Source: Oscillospiraceae bacterium (GTDB lineage: Bacteria; Bacillota; Clostridia; Oscillospirales; Oscillospiraceae). Taken from it: a stretch of DNA of 37,399 bases. Within the stretch, counting starts at the first letter, position 1; the number at the start of each line of letters is the position of its first letter. The position numbers and the translations under genes are program-made. Positions 1-8,191 of the stretch are shown piece after piece. The stretch covers positions 1 through 37,399 of the forward strand of contig JAEEZZ010000087.1 of assembly GCA_016292255.1 (NCBI GenBank), read 5' to 3'. Below the pieces are notes generated by a model. It made no database searches and was not told the origin of the DNA. It worked only from the letters and a program-made list of their open reading frames with translations.

Positions 1-26
1 GCTTGAGGGTTTGTGTTAAAGTAGTC

Positions 27-110
27 ATGGCGAATCGGTCACCTGCCCTTTCGGTTTTGTCTGAGCAACTTAACCATATCACAGGTGCTCCCGATTCGCT
101 ATTCTTTTTT
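27..110 (+). terminator. Long stem-loop followed by T-run, terminator-like or element end
   Basis: GCGAATCGG (30-38) pairs with CCGATTCGC (91-99), and CACCTG (40-45) pairs with CAGGTG (82-87). Together they close a large loop, and the outer stem is followed by ATTCTTTTTT. The position fits the terminator of a gene lying upstream of the window, although the big loop is unusual and a transposable-element end or small structured RNA is also possible. Positions 1-154 hold no convincing gene. Confidence 0.45.
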
Positions 111-154
111 CAACTGTTAAGTATCATTGTAACACCTACATGAGACGGGGATAC

Positions 155-176
155 TTTCCAGAAAAAAGTCTGGAAA
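155..176. promoter_or_regulatory. Perfect 8-bp inverted repeat overlapping the uppP -35 region
   Basis: TTTCCAGA (155-162) and TCTGGAAA (169-176) form a perfect inverted repeat with a 6-nt AAAAAG spacer. The right arm covers the place where the -35 hexamer of the uppP promoter should lie. This looks like an operator, but no cognate regulator is visible. Confidence 0.35.
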
Positions 177-199
177 TTCGAGTTTCGATGTGATATAAT
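171..199 (+). promoter_or_regulatory. uppP promoter, extended -10
   Basis: TATAAT at 194-199 is preceded by TG one base upstream (TGATATAAT), which is an extended -10 element. The -35 position (171-176, TGGAAA) matches consensus poorly, which is tolerated with an extended -10. It lies 39 nt before the uppP start codon. Confidence 0.6.
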
Positions 200-237
200 A
201 CCCCTAATGTGGCGACGATTCGCCGTTTGGAGGAACT

Positions 238-1083
238 ATGACCATTCTTGCCGCTGTTTTGCTGGCTCTGGCCGCCGGGATCACTGAAATCCTGCCTGTT
301 TCCGGTTCGGGCCATATATATTTGCTTGCCGAGCTTTTGGGTGTGCCGGTCTCTGAAGGGGAATTTCGGTCTTTTTATGCCATGCTTCTCTTTGGCGTCA
401 GCTTTGCCGGGATCCTGTTCTATCATACGCAGCTGATGGATATGCTGCGTGAGAATCTGGTGTTGTTCGGCCTGCTTCGCCCGACGAATCGGGAGCGGGG
501 CGTCCCCTTTGGCAGAAGGCTCGGGCAGCTTGTTTTCCTGGCGCTGCTTCCTATGCCCGCTGCCTTTCTGTTCAACGGTCTTCGCGTCCGGATCGTGTCC
601 GGAGATTACAGGCTGGTTTACGTGTGCGGCCTGCTGATCCTGTCCGGTACGGTGCTGTTTCTTTCCGCCCGCGCTGCCCGGGAAAAAAGAACGATCCATC
701 AAATGACGCTGCGCGACGCGGTGCTCACCGGTGCCGTCCAGACGGTCACTGTGCTGCCCGGCCTGTCCAGAAGCGGCATGACCGTGTCCGTCCTGTTCCA
801 TCTCGGGCTGAACGGCGCTGCGACTGCGGAGTTCGTCGGCCTGCTGGGGATCCCGGTGTTTTTGATCTCGGGCTTGATCCAGCTAATCTCCGCAGGTGCG
901 GGGGAGGGAAGCATTGCTTCCGCGCCTTATCTGATCCTGGGGTTTGCCGTTTCCTCGCTGGCAGGGTTTTTCACCCTTCGATTTTTTACCGATTTTATGG
1001 CGCACCGCCGTCCCACCGTCTTTGCCTATTGGTCCTGGGGCGCGGGGATCCTTGCGCTGATTCTGTTTTTGATCTCCGCCTGA
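238..1083 (+). CDS. uppP: Undecaprenyl-diphosphatase (UppP/BacA family)
   Basis: A polytopic membrane protein of 281 residues, the usual BacA length. UppP dephosphorylates undecaprenyl diphosphate to recycle the lipid carrier for peptidoglycan and other wall polymers, and confers bacitracin tolerance. The family signatures are visible: GITEILPVSGSGH near residues 14-26 (usually GLTEFLPVSSTGH) and LPGLSRSGM near residue 173, carrying the conserved arginine. The start ATG has GGAGG 5 nt upstream. The first acidic residue of the (E/Q)xxxE motif is alanine here (LAAGITE), so catalysis may be altered, while the second glutamate, the histidine and SRSG are kept. It lies 49 nt before ftsK and may be co-transcribed with it. 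The family assignment is firm; full activity is less sure. Confidence 0.9.
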   Translation: MTILAAVLLALAAGITEILPVSGSGHIYLLAELLGVPVSEGEFRSFYAMLLFGVSFAGILFYHTQLMDMLRENLVLFGLLRPTNRERGVPFGRRLGQLVFLALLPMPAAFLFNGLRVRIVSGDYRLVYVCGLLILSGTVLFLSARAAREKRTIHQMTLRDAVLTGAVQTVTVLPGLSRSGMTVSVLFHLGLNGAATAEFVGLLGIPVFLISGLIQLISAGAGEGSIASAPYLILGFAVSSLAGFFTLRFFTDFMAHRRPTVFAYWSWGAGILALILFLISA

Positions 1084-1132
1084 TGGGCGGGGCAGATCCT
1101 ATTCCGATTCCATAACAGGAGTTCATCGTATT

Positions 1133-3790
1133 ATGGCTACAAGCAAGAAGAAAACCAAACGGGCCGGTGCGTCCAACGGCAGCTCCAAAAACGCTGCGGC
1201 AAAGCAGAAGCAGCGCCGCGACCCCGGCATTTTATCTGAATTCCGCAAGGAGCTCTGGGGCGGCGTCTGCGTTCTGCTGGCGCTGCTGATCCTGCTCAGC
1301 GGGCTGGACAAGGAAAGCGTGCTGGCCAGGTTCTTTATGGGCATGGTCGGCCACGTTGGGCTGGTGATCCTGCCCCTCGGTCTGATCCTGTGTGCGATCG
1401 CGCTTTTCTTCCACGGTGGGAAGCCTGTCACCATGCGGATCCTGTGCTCTCTGGGCTTTGCCCTGCTGGTTTCCGCGCTGGCACATTTGGTGATCGGGGA
1501 ATCCAAGGCTGTGTGGGGCGTCGAAATGCTCGGCGTCCTCTACCGGGAAGGAGCCGACAATCTCTCCGGCGGTCTGCTGGGCGGCCTGCTTGCCATGCTG
1601 TTCTGCCTGCCCGGCGGCAATGCCGTGGGATGGGCGGTCTGCATCCTTCTGCTGATCGTCACCCTTCCCGCGTCCTTGAATCTGACGCTGACCGGTCTGC
1701 TTCGTGCCTTGAACGACCACCGGGACGAGCTGCATCGGAAGGATCGGCCCCAGCGGAAGGAACCTGCCGAGGTTCTGGTGGAGCGTGCCATCCAGCACCG
1801 TGAGATCCGCGACGAGCGCCGGCAGGAGCGGCAGCTCCGCCGACAGGAACGGAACAGATTTGACTACGATCTGCCGGTGGATGATCCGGATCAGATCCGT
1901 AAGAACGCCGCGGAGAAAAAGGAACAGGCCGTTCCGGTTCAGCTCCCCTTGGAACCCGTTACGCCCAGACCGGCGCAGAAGCCCCGCCGCATCGACATTG
2001 ATCTGCCGGTGGACGACCCTATTCTGGTTTCTTCCCAGAAGCCCGCTGCGGAGCAGAGCGTTCAGCCGGATCCGGAGCCGATCTTCCCCCCCAAGCCGGC
2101 TGCTTCTGAGCCGATCCCCGCAGACGAGCCCGTGAAGGCGCCGCCCTCCGAGAAGGTCAAGGCCTCTGAGGCAAGAAAGGCTGCCGCGGAGATCGGCATG
2201 GAGATCGAACAGGCGCAGGCCCAGACCCAGGAGCAGGAAAAGCCGGCCTATGTCTATCCGCCCATCGATCTGCTGAATACAGTTGCCCATGACAGCGTGG
2301 ATGCCAGCGCGGAAATGCGGGAGAATACCCGCCGTCTGCAGGAGAAGCTGGCCTGTTTTAACGTGGACGCCCAGATCGTGAACGTCACCCGCGGCCCCAA
2401 CGTGACCATGTATGAGCTGCAGCTCGCCCAGGGCGTCAGACTGAACAAGCTGACTGGTCTGGCGGACGATATCGCCCTGGAGCTGGGCGCGTCCGGCGTT
2501 CGCATCTCCGCCATCCCGGACAAGAACTCCATGGTGGGTATTGAGGTGCCCAACAAGCAGGTGAGCACTGTTTCCATCCGGGAGGTCATCGATTCCAAGG
2601 AATTCCGCAGTGCGAAATCCAAGATCTCCTTTGCGGTGGGCAAGGATATCAACGGTGCCTGCGTGGTGGGGAATATCGCCAAGATGCCCCACGTTCTGAT
2701 CGCCGGTACCACCGGCTCCGGTAAATCCGTCTGTACCAACAGCATTTTGATCTCTCTGCTCTATAAGGCTACCCCGGATGAGGTCAAGCTGATCGTGGTG
2801 GATCCGAAGATGGTGGAGTTCGGCATCTACAACGGCATTCCGCACCTGCTGATCCCCGTTGTCACAGACGCCAAGAAGGCTGCCGGCGCGCTGCAGTGGG
2901 CCGTCACCGAAATGATGCGCCGCTATCGCTCCCTGTCGGAAGCCGGTGTACGGGATATTGAGTCCTACAACAGGCTGGCCGCAGAGGAAGAGGGGCTGGA
3001 ATCTATTCCGAAGCTGGTCGTGGTCATCGACGAGCTGGCTGACCTGATGCTGGTGGCCGGTAAGGAGGTCGAGGAGGCCATCTGCCGCATTGCCCAGATG
3101 GGTCGTGCCGCTGGCGTGCACCTGGTGATCGCGACCCAGCGTCCCTCCGCCGACGTCATCACCGGTCTGATGAAAGCAAATATCCCCTCCAGGATCGCGC
3201 TGGTTGTTTCCAGCGCCATGGAGTCCCGTATCATTCTGGACTCCATGGGCGCAGAAAAGCTCATCGGCCGCGGCGATATGCTTTACGCACCCCTTGGCAT
3301 GGGCAAGAAGCGTGTCCAGGGCTGCTACATTGACGAGACAGAGGTGCAGCGGGTCATTGACTTTGTGAAGGCCAACGGCTGCGCGGAGTATAACGACGAG
3401 ATCCAGCAGGAGATCGACCAGCGCGCAGCCCAGTCCGGCAAGGGGAATGCCGCCAGCGCCAGCGCCACGCCCTCCAATCCCAGCGGTGCTGCCGTTGAGG
3501 AGGAGGCAGGGGACGAGCTTCTGCCTGCCGCGGTGGAGGTCATCCTCGAGACCGGCCTGTGTTCCGTGTCCCTGCTGCAGCGCCGTCTCAAGCTTGGCTA
3601 CGCCCGGGCCGCCCGGATTGTGGACGAAATGGAGGAGCGCGGGATCGTCGGGCCCTTTGAGGGCTCCAAGCCCCGGCAGCTTCTGATCACCAAGGAAAAG
3701 TGGGCAGCCATGCAGAACGGCGCGCCGATGGATCCCGAGGAAGTGCCTGTGGTACAGGACGAGCCGGTGGAAGAGCTGTTTGAGCCCTGA
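1133..3790 (+). CDS. ftsK: DNA translocase FtsK/SpoIIIE
   Basis: A septal DNA pump of 885 residues that clears or transfers chromosomes at division or sporulation. About four hydrophobic segments (residues roughly 38-180) anchor it in the membrane. A charged, proline-rich linker follows (roughly 200-370), then the alpha/beta motor with Walker A GTTGSGKS near residue 525 and Walker B LVVVIDELADLM near residue 628. A C-terminal winged-helix gamma domain (about 800-870, LLQRRLKLGYARAARIVDEM) reads KOPS/SRS sequences. The start ATG has AGGAG about 11 nt upstream. The linker contains two copies of a DLPVDDP motif (FDYDLPVDDP and IDIDLPVDDP), a short internal repeat of unknown role. Sequence alone cannot separate FtsK from SpoIIIE naming. 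Confidence 0.96.
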   Translation: MATSKKKTKRAGASNGSSKNAAAKQKQRRDPGILSEFRKELWGGVCVLLALLILLSGLDKESVLARFFMGMVGHVGLVILPLGLILCAIALFFHGGKPVTMRILCSLGFALLVSALAHLVIGESKAVWGVEMLGVLYREGADNLSGGLLGGLLAMLFCLPGGNAVGWAVCILLLIVTLPASLNLTLTGLLRALNDHRDELHRKDRPQRKEPAEVLVERAIQHREIRDERRQERQLRRQERNRFDYDLPVDDPDQIRKNAAEKKEQAVPVQLPLEPVTPRPAQKPRRIDIDLPVDDPILVSSQKPAAEQSVQPDPEPIFPPKPAASEPIPADEPVKAPPSEKVKASEARKAAAEIGMEIEQAQAQTQEQEKPAYVYPPIDLLNTVAHDSVDASAEMRENTRRLQEKLACFNVDAQIVNVTRGPNVTMYELQLAQGVRLNKLTGLADDIALELGASGVRISAIPDKNSMVGIEVPNKQVSTVSIREVIDSKEFRSAKSKISFAVGKDINGACVVGNIAKMPHVLIAGTTGSGKSVCTNSILISLLYKATPDEVKLIVVDPKMVEFGIYNGIPHLLIPVVTDAKKAAGALQWAVTEMMRRYRSLSEAGVRDIESYNRLAAEEEGLESIPKLVVVIDELADLMLVAGKEVEEAICRIAQMGRAAGVHLVIATQRPSADVITGLMKANIPSRIALVVSSAMESRIILDSMGAEKLIGRGDMLYAPLGMGKKRVQGCYIDETEVQRVIDFVKANGCAEYNDEIQQEIDQRAAQSGKGNAASASATPSNPSGAAVEEEAGDELLPAAVEVILETGLCSVSLLQRRLKLGYARAARIVDEMEERGIVGPFEGSKPRQLLITKEKWAAMQNGAPMDPEEVPVVQDEPVEELFEP

Positions 3791-3818
3791 TCAGCATTCC
3801 TGTGAGTGGTGAATTCGC

Positions 3819-4508
3819 ATGAATTACGTGATTTCAGACGTACATGGCTGCTTTGCGCTGTTCCGTCGTATGCTGGAACGGATCCGTTTCTCTGATTCCG
3901 ATACTCTGTATCTGCTGGGAGACGTTGTTGACCGTGGGCCGGACGGCATTTCTGTGCTGCAGGATGTGATGCGGCGGGACAATGTGGTCATGCTTCTGGG
4001 CAACCATGAGGATATGTTCCGCCGCGTGATCCAGAACCGGGAAATCAAGCCGCCGATCCTGGAACGTGCGACCGCCAGGCGAATCTTTGTCAACTGGACG
4101 GAGCGCAACGGTGGGCTTGTGACCTGGGAGGCCTATCTGGCCCTTCCGACAGAGCAGCAGAAGGCGATCCGTGACTACCTGCAGCGGCTGCCCCTGTTCC
4201 GCGATCTGTCGGTGAACGGCAGAAGGTTCCTTCTGGTTCACGCGGGGGTAGGGGATTATCCGCCGAGCAAACAGCCGGAGGACTGCGATCCGATGGATCT
4301 GATCTGGACGCGTATGGACTATTCCAAGGCCTATTATGAAGACAGATACCTTGTAACAGGCCATACGCCCACGGTTCTGATCGACCCGGACTATAAAGGA
4401 AAGATCTTCCGCGGAAACAATCACATCGAAGTAGATTGCGGCGCGGTGTTCTTCGGCACCCTCGGCTGCTTTTGCCTGGACACGATGGAAGAATTCTATG
4501 TTTCTTGA
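3819..4508 (+). CDS. Calcineurin-like (PPP family) metallophosphoesterase
   Basis: A 229-residue cytoplasmic protein with the complete PPP-family metal-binding set: DVHG at residue 7, GDVVDRGPD near 32-40, GNHED near 61-65, and later HAG and TGHTP. Relatives include bacterial Ser/Thr protein phosphatases and diadenosine tetraphosphatases (PrpE/ApaH-like); the substrate cannot be fixed from sequence. It follows ftsK by 28 nt on the same strand, so co-transcription is likely. The ribosome binding site is weak (GTGAGTGGTG), but the ATG places the DVHG motif at the expected N-terminal position. Confidence 0.9.
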   Translation: MNYVISDVHGCFALFRRMLERIRFSDSDTLYLLGDVVDRGPDGISVLQDVMRRDNVVMLLGNHEDMFRRVIQNREIKPPILERATARRIFVNWTERNGGLVTWEAYLALPTEQQKAIRDYLQRLPLFRDLSVNGRRFLLVHAGVGDYPPSKQPEDCDPMDLIWTRMDYSKAYYEDRYLVTGHTPTVLIDPDYKGKIFRGNNHIEVDCGAVFFGTLGCFCLDTMEEFYVS

Positions 4509-4578
4509 CCGGAATCGGCTTGCCTGCCCGGCTCTTTCTGTTGGGCAGCCTGTAAGGTAAAAAAGTTCAAAAAAGATG

Positions 4579-4606
4579 TTGACAAATCCGAAGAATGTGC
4601 TATAAT
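4579..4606 (+). promoter_or_regulatory. Promoter of tRNA-Gly
   Basis: TTGACA (4579-4584), a 16-nt spacer and TATAAT (4601-4606) give a consensus housekeeping promoter. It ends 13 nt before the tRNA, so transcription starts close to the mature 5' end. Confidence 0.85.
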
Positions 4607-4619
4607 ATCCCCGTTGCTT

Positions 4620-4695
4620 GCGGGTGTAGCTCATCCGGTAGAGCGCCACCTTGCCAAGGTGGAGGTAGCGAGTTCGAGCCTCGTCACCCGCTCCA
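4620..4695 (+). tRNA. tRNA-Gly (anticodon GCC)
   Basis: A 76-nt cloverleaf. The acceptor stem GCGGGTG pairs with CACCCGC, with discriminator T and an encoded CCA tail. The anticodon arm CCACC-TTGCCAA-GGTGG gives GCC, which decodes GGC/GGU glycine codons. The T loop carries GTTCGAGCC. It is a single tRNA unit with its own promoter and terminator. Confidence 0.96.
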
Positions 4696-4698
4696 TAA

Positions 4699-4731
4699 AA
4701 CCTCTCTTGTTCCTGACAAGGGAGGTTTTTT
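4699..4731 (+). terminator. Rho-independent terminator of tRNA-Gly
   Basis: AACCTCTCTTGT pairs with ACAAGGGAGGTT around a 5-nt loop, with one G-U pair, and runs directly into TTTTTT. Confidence 0.9.
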
Positions 4732-4823
4732 CATGCCTGTTATTCTTTTTTTTCATTTGGGAACATTATCCAATTTGCGCCGTCTAAGAACCAAAGCAAT
4801 TCACAGGAAAGGAAGTATGAAAA

Positions 4824-6398
4824 ATGAAAAAGAGATCCATCCTTGCACTCCCCATGGCAGCCCTGCTTCTGGCTTCCGCTCTGACCGGATGCGCTTCAAA
4901 TGCGGTCAAGGATGCCAGCCCCGCAGACGGGAAGACCGGCGGAAAGAATTATAGGCAAGAGTTGATAGCTGAGGCCGAGTATGACGGCATGAATTCCCCC
5001 GTGGACGAACCGGATTGGAACACGGAGGAATATGATTACCAGCAGGAAAACAGCTTCCAGAGCGTCTCGGCCAATCCCTTTGCCACCTTTGCGGCGGATG
5101 TGGACACGGCTTCCTATTCCAACTTCCGGCGTCAGGTCAAGAAAGGGCAGACCGTGCGCCCGGACTCCGTTCGGGTGGAGGAGTTCATCAATTATTTCCG
5201 CTACGACTATCCGGAGCCCGAGGGAGAGGATCCGTTTTCTGTCACGCTGGAGGCCGCTCCCTGCCCCTGGAACGATCAGACTCAGCTGCTTTCCATCGGC
5301 CTGCAGGCGAAGTGTCTGAACGCAGAAGAGCTTCCGCGCTCCAACCTTGTCTTTTTGATCGACGTCTCCGGCTCCATGGATTCCGCCGACAAGCTGCCCC
5401 TGGTGCAGCGCTCCTTCTTAACGCTGGTGGAAACCCTGGATCAGAACGATACGGTCTCGATCATTACGTATTCCTCGGGGGAGGAGATCATTCTGGACGG
5501 TGCCAACGGCAGCCAGCAGCAGAAGATCGCGGCAGCGATCGAAGGACTTGTGGCGCACGGCTCAACCCAGGGCGACAAAGCCATCCAGATGGCCTACCAG
5601 CTTGCGGAGCGCCATTTCATCGAAGGCGGAATCAACCGCGTCATCATGGCGACCGACGGCGACTTCAATGTTGGCATCACCAGCGAGGGCGAATTGACCA
5701 GGCTGATCCAGGAAAACGCCAAGAACGGTGTGTATCTTTCCGTCCTGGGCTACGGGATGGGAAACTATAAGGACAATAAGCTGGAATCCATGGCCGACAA
5801 CGGCAACGGCAACTATGCCTACATCGACACCATTGACGAGGCCCGGCGGGTCCTGGTCAATGAGGCGGGCGGCACGCTCTTTACCGTTGCCAAGGACGTG
5901 AAGCTCCAGGTGGAATTCAACCCGGCGGTGATCAAGGGTTATCGGCTGATCGGCTATGAAAACCGGGTCATGTCCGCAACGGACTTTGCAGACGACAGCA
6001 AGGACGGCGGCGAGATCGGCGCAGGCCACCAGGTCACGGCGCTGTTTGAGATCGTCCCCGTGGATTCTGAATTCGAGATCCCCGAAGTGGACTCCAAGTA
6101 CAGCAAGACGGAAGCTGCACAAAACGCGTATTCCGACGAGATCGGGACGCTGAATATTCGCTATAAGGCGCCCGAGGGGAAGGACAGCACGCTGAAAAGC
6201 TATCCGATTTCCAGGGAAGTGTTCCACGAGAGCATGAGCGACAATCTGCGCTGGGCGGCCGGTGTGGCAGAGTGCGCTATGATCCTCAAGAGCTCCGCCT
6301 ACAAGGGAAGCGCTACCTACCAGAGCGCCAGAGAGCTGCTGACGCCTGCGGCGAACGACGATTTCCGGACTGAGTTCCTGGAGCTGATCGCAAAGTAA
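4824..6398 (+). CDS. von Willebrand factor type A lipoprotein (YfbK-like)
   Basis: A surface lipoprotein of 524 residues. The signal peptide MKKRSIL..LLLASALTGCAS ends in a lipobox with the acylated cysteine near residue 23. The N-terminal von Willebrand-associated domain (NPFATFAADVDTASYSN) is followed by a VWA domain with MIDAS motif DVSGSMDS near residue 179 and ATDGDFN near 276. The C-terminal region (DNLRWAAGVAECAMILKSS) matches the DUF3520-type end of the YfbK family. Such proteins probably bind metal-dependent protein ligands at the cell surface; the partner is unknown. AGGAAAGGAAG precedes this ATG by 7 nt. The overlapping ATG at 4817 opens another frame and is not the start. It stands alone as a monocistron ending at the bidirectional terminator. 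Confidence 0.9.
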   Translation: MKKRSILALPMAALLLASALTGCASNAVKDASPADGKTGGKNYRQELIAEAEYDGMNSPVDEPDWNTEEYDYQQENSFQSVSANPFATFAADVDTASYSNFRRQVKKGQTVRPDSVRVEEFINYFRYDYPEPEGEDPFSVTLEAAPCPWNDQTQLLSIGLQAKCLNAEELPRSNLVFLIDVSGSMDSADKLPLVQRSFLTLVETLDQNDTVSIITYSSGEEIILDGANGSQQQKIAAAIEGLVAHGSTQGDKAIQMAYQLAERHFIEGGINRVIMATDGDFNVGITSEGELTRLIQENAKNGVYLSVLGYGMGNYKDNKLESMADNGNGNYAYIDTIDEARRVLVNEAGGTLFTVAKDVKLQVEFNPAVIKGYRLIGYENRVMSATDFADDSKDGGEIGAGHQVTALFEIVPVDSEFEIPEVDSKYSKTEAAQNAYSDEIGTLNIRYKAPEGKDSTLKSYPISREVFHESMSDNLRWAAGVAECAMILKSSAYKGSATYQSARELLTPAANDDFRTEFLELIAK

Positions 6399-6412
6399 AT
6401 TGAAGAAAGCGG

Positions 6413-6453
6413 GGCCGGTGCTGTGACGCATGACAGCACCGGCCACATTTTAA
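6413..6453. terminator. Bidirectional terminator between the VWA gene and ridA
   Basis: A 12-bp perfect stem, GGCCGGTGCTGT/ACAGCACCGGCC, with an 8-nt loop. ATTTTAATTT follows on the plus strand and GCTTTCTT follows on the minus strand. It sits between two convergent genes and serves both. Confidence 0.85.
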
Positions 6454-6461
6454 TTTGCTGA

Positions 6462-6839
6462 TCAGCCCTTGTACGCGATGACCTCGACCTCGACCAGGGC
6501 GCTCTTGGGCAGCTCCCGGACAGCCACGCAGGAGCGGGCAGGCTTGGAGCTGAAGTATTCGCCGTATACGGCGTTGAAGGCGGCAAAGTTGCCCATATCG
6601 GAGAGGAAGCAGGTGGTCTTGACAACGTTCTCCTGGGTAAGACCCGCCTCGGACAGGACAGCTTCAATATTCTTCATGATCCGGGCGGCCTGGACGGTGA
6701 TGTCGGCAGGCTCCAGCGCGCCGGTAGCGGGATCAATGGGCATCATGCCGGAGAGGTACAGGAAATTACCGGCCCAGACAGCCTGGGAGTAGGGGCCGAT
6801 CGCCGCGGGGGCATTGGAAGTAGATACTCGGTTCAGCAT
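6462..6839 (-). CDS. ridA: RidA family reactive enamine/imine deaminase
   Basis: A RidA/YjgF protein of 125 residues, the standard length. It hydrolyses reactive 2-aminoacrylate-type enamines and imines released by PLP enzymes and acts in the cytosol as a trimer. Diagnostic stretches are NAPAAIGPYSQAV near the N-terminus and the C-terminal block PARSCVAVRELPKSALVEVEVIA, with the conserved arginine and terminal glutamate. The start chosen is the internal ATG (MLNRVSTSN), because AAGGAG lies 8 nt upstream of it. The ORF-track start at 6872 adds 11 residues upstream of that ribosome binding site. Its promoter faces away from the phnW promoter, so the two are divergent. Confidence 0.94.
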   Translation of the reverse strand: MLNRVSTSNAPAAIGPYSQAVWAGNFLYLSGMMPIDPATGALEPADITVQAARIMKNIEAVLSEAGLTQENVVKTTCFLSDMGNFAAFNAVYGEYFSSKPARSCVAVRELPKSALVEVEVIAYKG

Positions 6840-6874
6840 TCGGAAAACTCCTTTCGGTTCTTTATTACGCATCC

Positions 6875-6902
6875 ATTATAGCAAATCGTTTTAGAATTGC
6901 AA
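6875..6902 (-). promoter_or_regulatory. ridA promoter
   Basis: On the minus strand, TTGCAA, a 16-nt spacer and TATAAT (6880-6875) lie about 36 nt before the chosen ridA start. Confidence 0.7.
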
Positions 6903-6970
6903 GGGTGTTTTTCAGTTTCTTTTTTGTTGGAAAAATAGCAAAAATAAGAGTGGAATTTTCAAATGATGTA

Positions 6971-6979
6971 TGATATAAT
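6971..6979 (+). promoter_or_regulatory. Promoter (extended -10) of the phosphonate operon
   Basis: TGATATAAT (6971-6979) is an extended -10 element with no good -35, similar in form to the uppP promoter. The leader to the phnW start is about 55-60 nt and contains no obvious riboswitch. Confidence 0.65.
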
Positions 6980-7041
6980 ACGCCATGAGCAAAAATTTGA
7001 ACGAAAATCGAATTGATTGAACAATCGGAAAGGAGCGTCTC

Positions 7042-8175
7042 ATGGAATCTGTCAAGAGAAATGTCTTATTGAATCCCGGCCCCTCCACCACCACGGACAG
7101 CGTGAAGTATGCCCAGGTCGTGCCGGATATTTGCCCGAGAGAGAAGGAATTCGCCGGTCTGATGAAGGGCCTGCGGGAGGATCTGGTGAAAATCGTCCAC
7201 GGTGATTTGGAGAAATACACCAGCGTTCTGTTTTGCGGCTCCGGTACGATCAACATAGACGTGGTGCTGAACAGCCTGCTTCCGGCAGGGAAGAAGATCC
7301 TGGTGGTGAACAACGGCGCCTACAGCTCCCGTGCGGTGGAAATCTGCAGCTATTACGGTCTGCCCCATATCGATCTGCAATTCCCGGTGGATCAGCGGCC
7401 CGATCTGGCTGCCGTGGAAGAAACGCTGAAGGCCAATCCCGATATCGCGCTGGTGCATACCACGCACAATGAGACAGGCACCGGCATTCTGAATCCCATC
7501 CGTGAGATCGGCGCGCTGGCCCATCGCTACGGCGCGATTTTCACCGTGGATACCACCAGCTCTTACGCCATGCGGCCCATTGACGTGGAAAAGGACAACA
7601 TCGACTTCTGCATGGCAAGCGCCCAGAAGGGTCTGATGGCCTTTACGGGCCTGAGCTTTATCGTCGGCAACCGGAGTGTGATCGAAAAGAGCAAGGATTA
7701 CCCGAAGCGCTCCTATTATTGCAATTTGTATATGCAGTATGATTATTTTGAACGCACCGGAGAGATGCACTTTACGCCGCCGGTTCAGACGATCTATGCC
7801 ACGATCCAGGCCCTGAAGGAATATTGGGCCGAGGGCGAGGAGGCCAAGTGGGCGCGGCACACCAGAGTCTTCAACGCCATCAACGCCGGTCTGGACGAGC
7901 TTGGTTTCCGCCAGGTCATCAAGCCGGAGTGGAGAACGGGGCTGGTTTCCTCGGCCATCTATCCGGACGATCCGAATTGGTCGTTTGAGGCGGTTCATGA
8001 CTACTGCTATCAGCGGGGCTTCACGATCTATCCGGGCAAGATCAGCACCACGAATACCTTCCGCCTCTGCGCCCTGGGCGCCATCGACGAGGCCGATATC
8101 AAGGACTTCTTTGATGTTTTCAAGGAAGCGCTTGCCGTGACCGGCGTAAAGACTCCGGTCGTATACAAGAAATAA
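7042..8175 (+). CDS. phnW: 2-aminoethylphosphonate-pyruvate aminotransferase
   Basis: A class V PLP aminotransferase of 377 residues. The N-terminal LLNPGPSTTTDSV matches the PhnW/AepZ family, as do CGSGT, HTTHNETGTGI and VDTTSSYA. The PLP lysine lies in SAQKGLMAFTG near residue 195. Next to PEP mutase and phosphonopyruvate decarboxylase, it most likely runs in the biosynthetic direction, aminating phosphonoacetaldehyde to 2-aminoethylphosphonate. The ribosome binding site is AAAGGAG. It is the first gene of a three-gene operon with gaps of 16 and 12 nt. The catabolic direction is unlikely because no phosphonatase (phnX) is nearby. Confidence 0.9.
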   Translation: MESVKRNVLLNPGPSTTTDSVKYAQVVPDICPREKEFAGLMKGLREDLVKIVHGDLEKYTSVLFCGSGTINIDVVLNSLLPAGKKILVVNNGAYSSRAVEICSYYGLPHIDLQFPVDQRPDLAAVEETLKANPDIALVHTTHNETGTGILNPIREIGALAHRYGAIFTVDTTSSYAMRPIDVEKDNIDFCMASAQKGLMAFTGLSFIVGNRSVIEKSKDYPKRSYYCNLYMQYDYFERTGEMHFTPPVQTIYATIQALKEYWAEGEEAKWARHTRVFNAINAGLDELGFRQVIKPEWRTGLVSSAIYPDDPNWSFEAVHDYCYQRGFTIYPGKISTTNTFRLCALGAIDEADIKDFFDVFKEALAVTGVKTPVVYKK

Positions 8176-8191
8176 AGGAGTAGAATAAAAC

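Noticed and set aside
3-140. Open frame at the window start
   Set aside because: It is open to TGA at 138 but runs straight through the stem-loop and T-run and resembles no family.
1232-3121. 629-residue minus-strand ORF opposite ftsK
   Set aside because: It is the antisense shadow of the motor gene: composition is His/Gly/Leu/Gln rich, with no domain and no ribosome binding site, while the plus-strand frame has full FtsK motifs.
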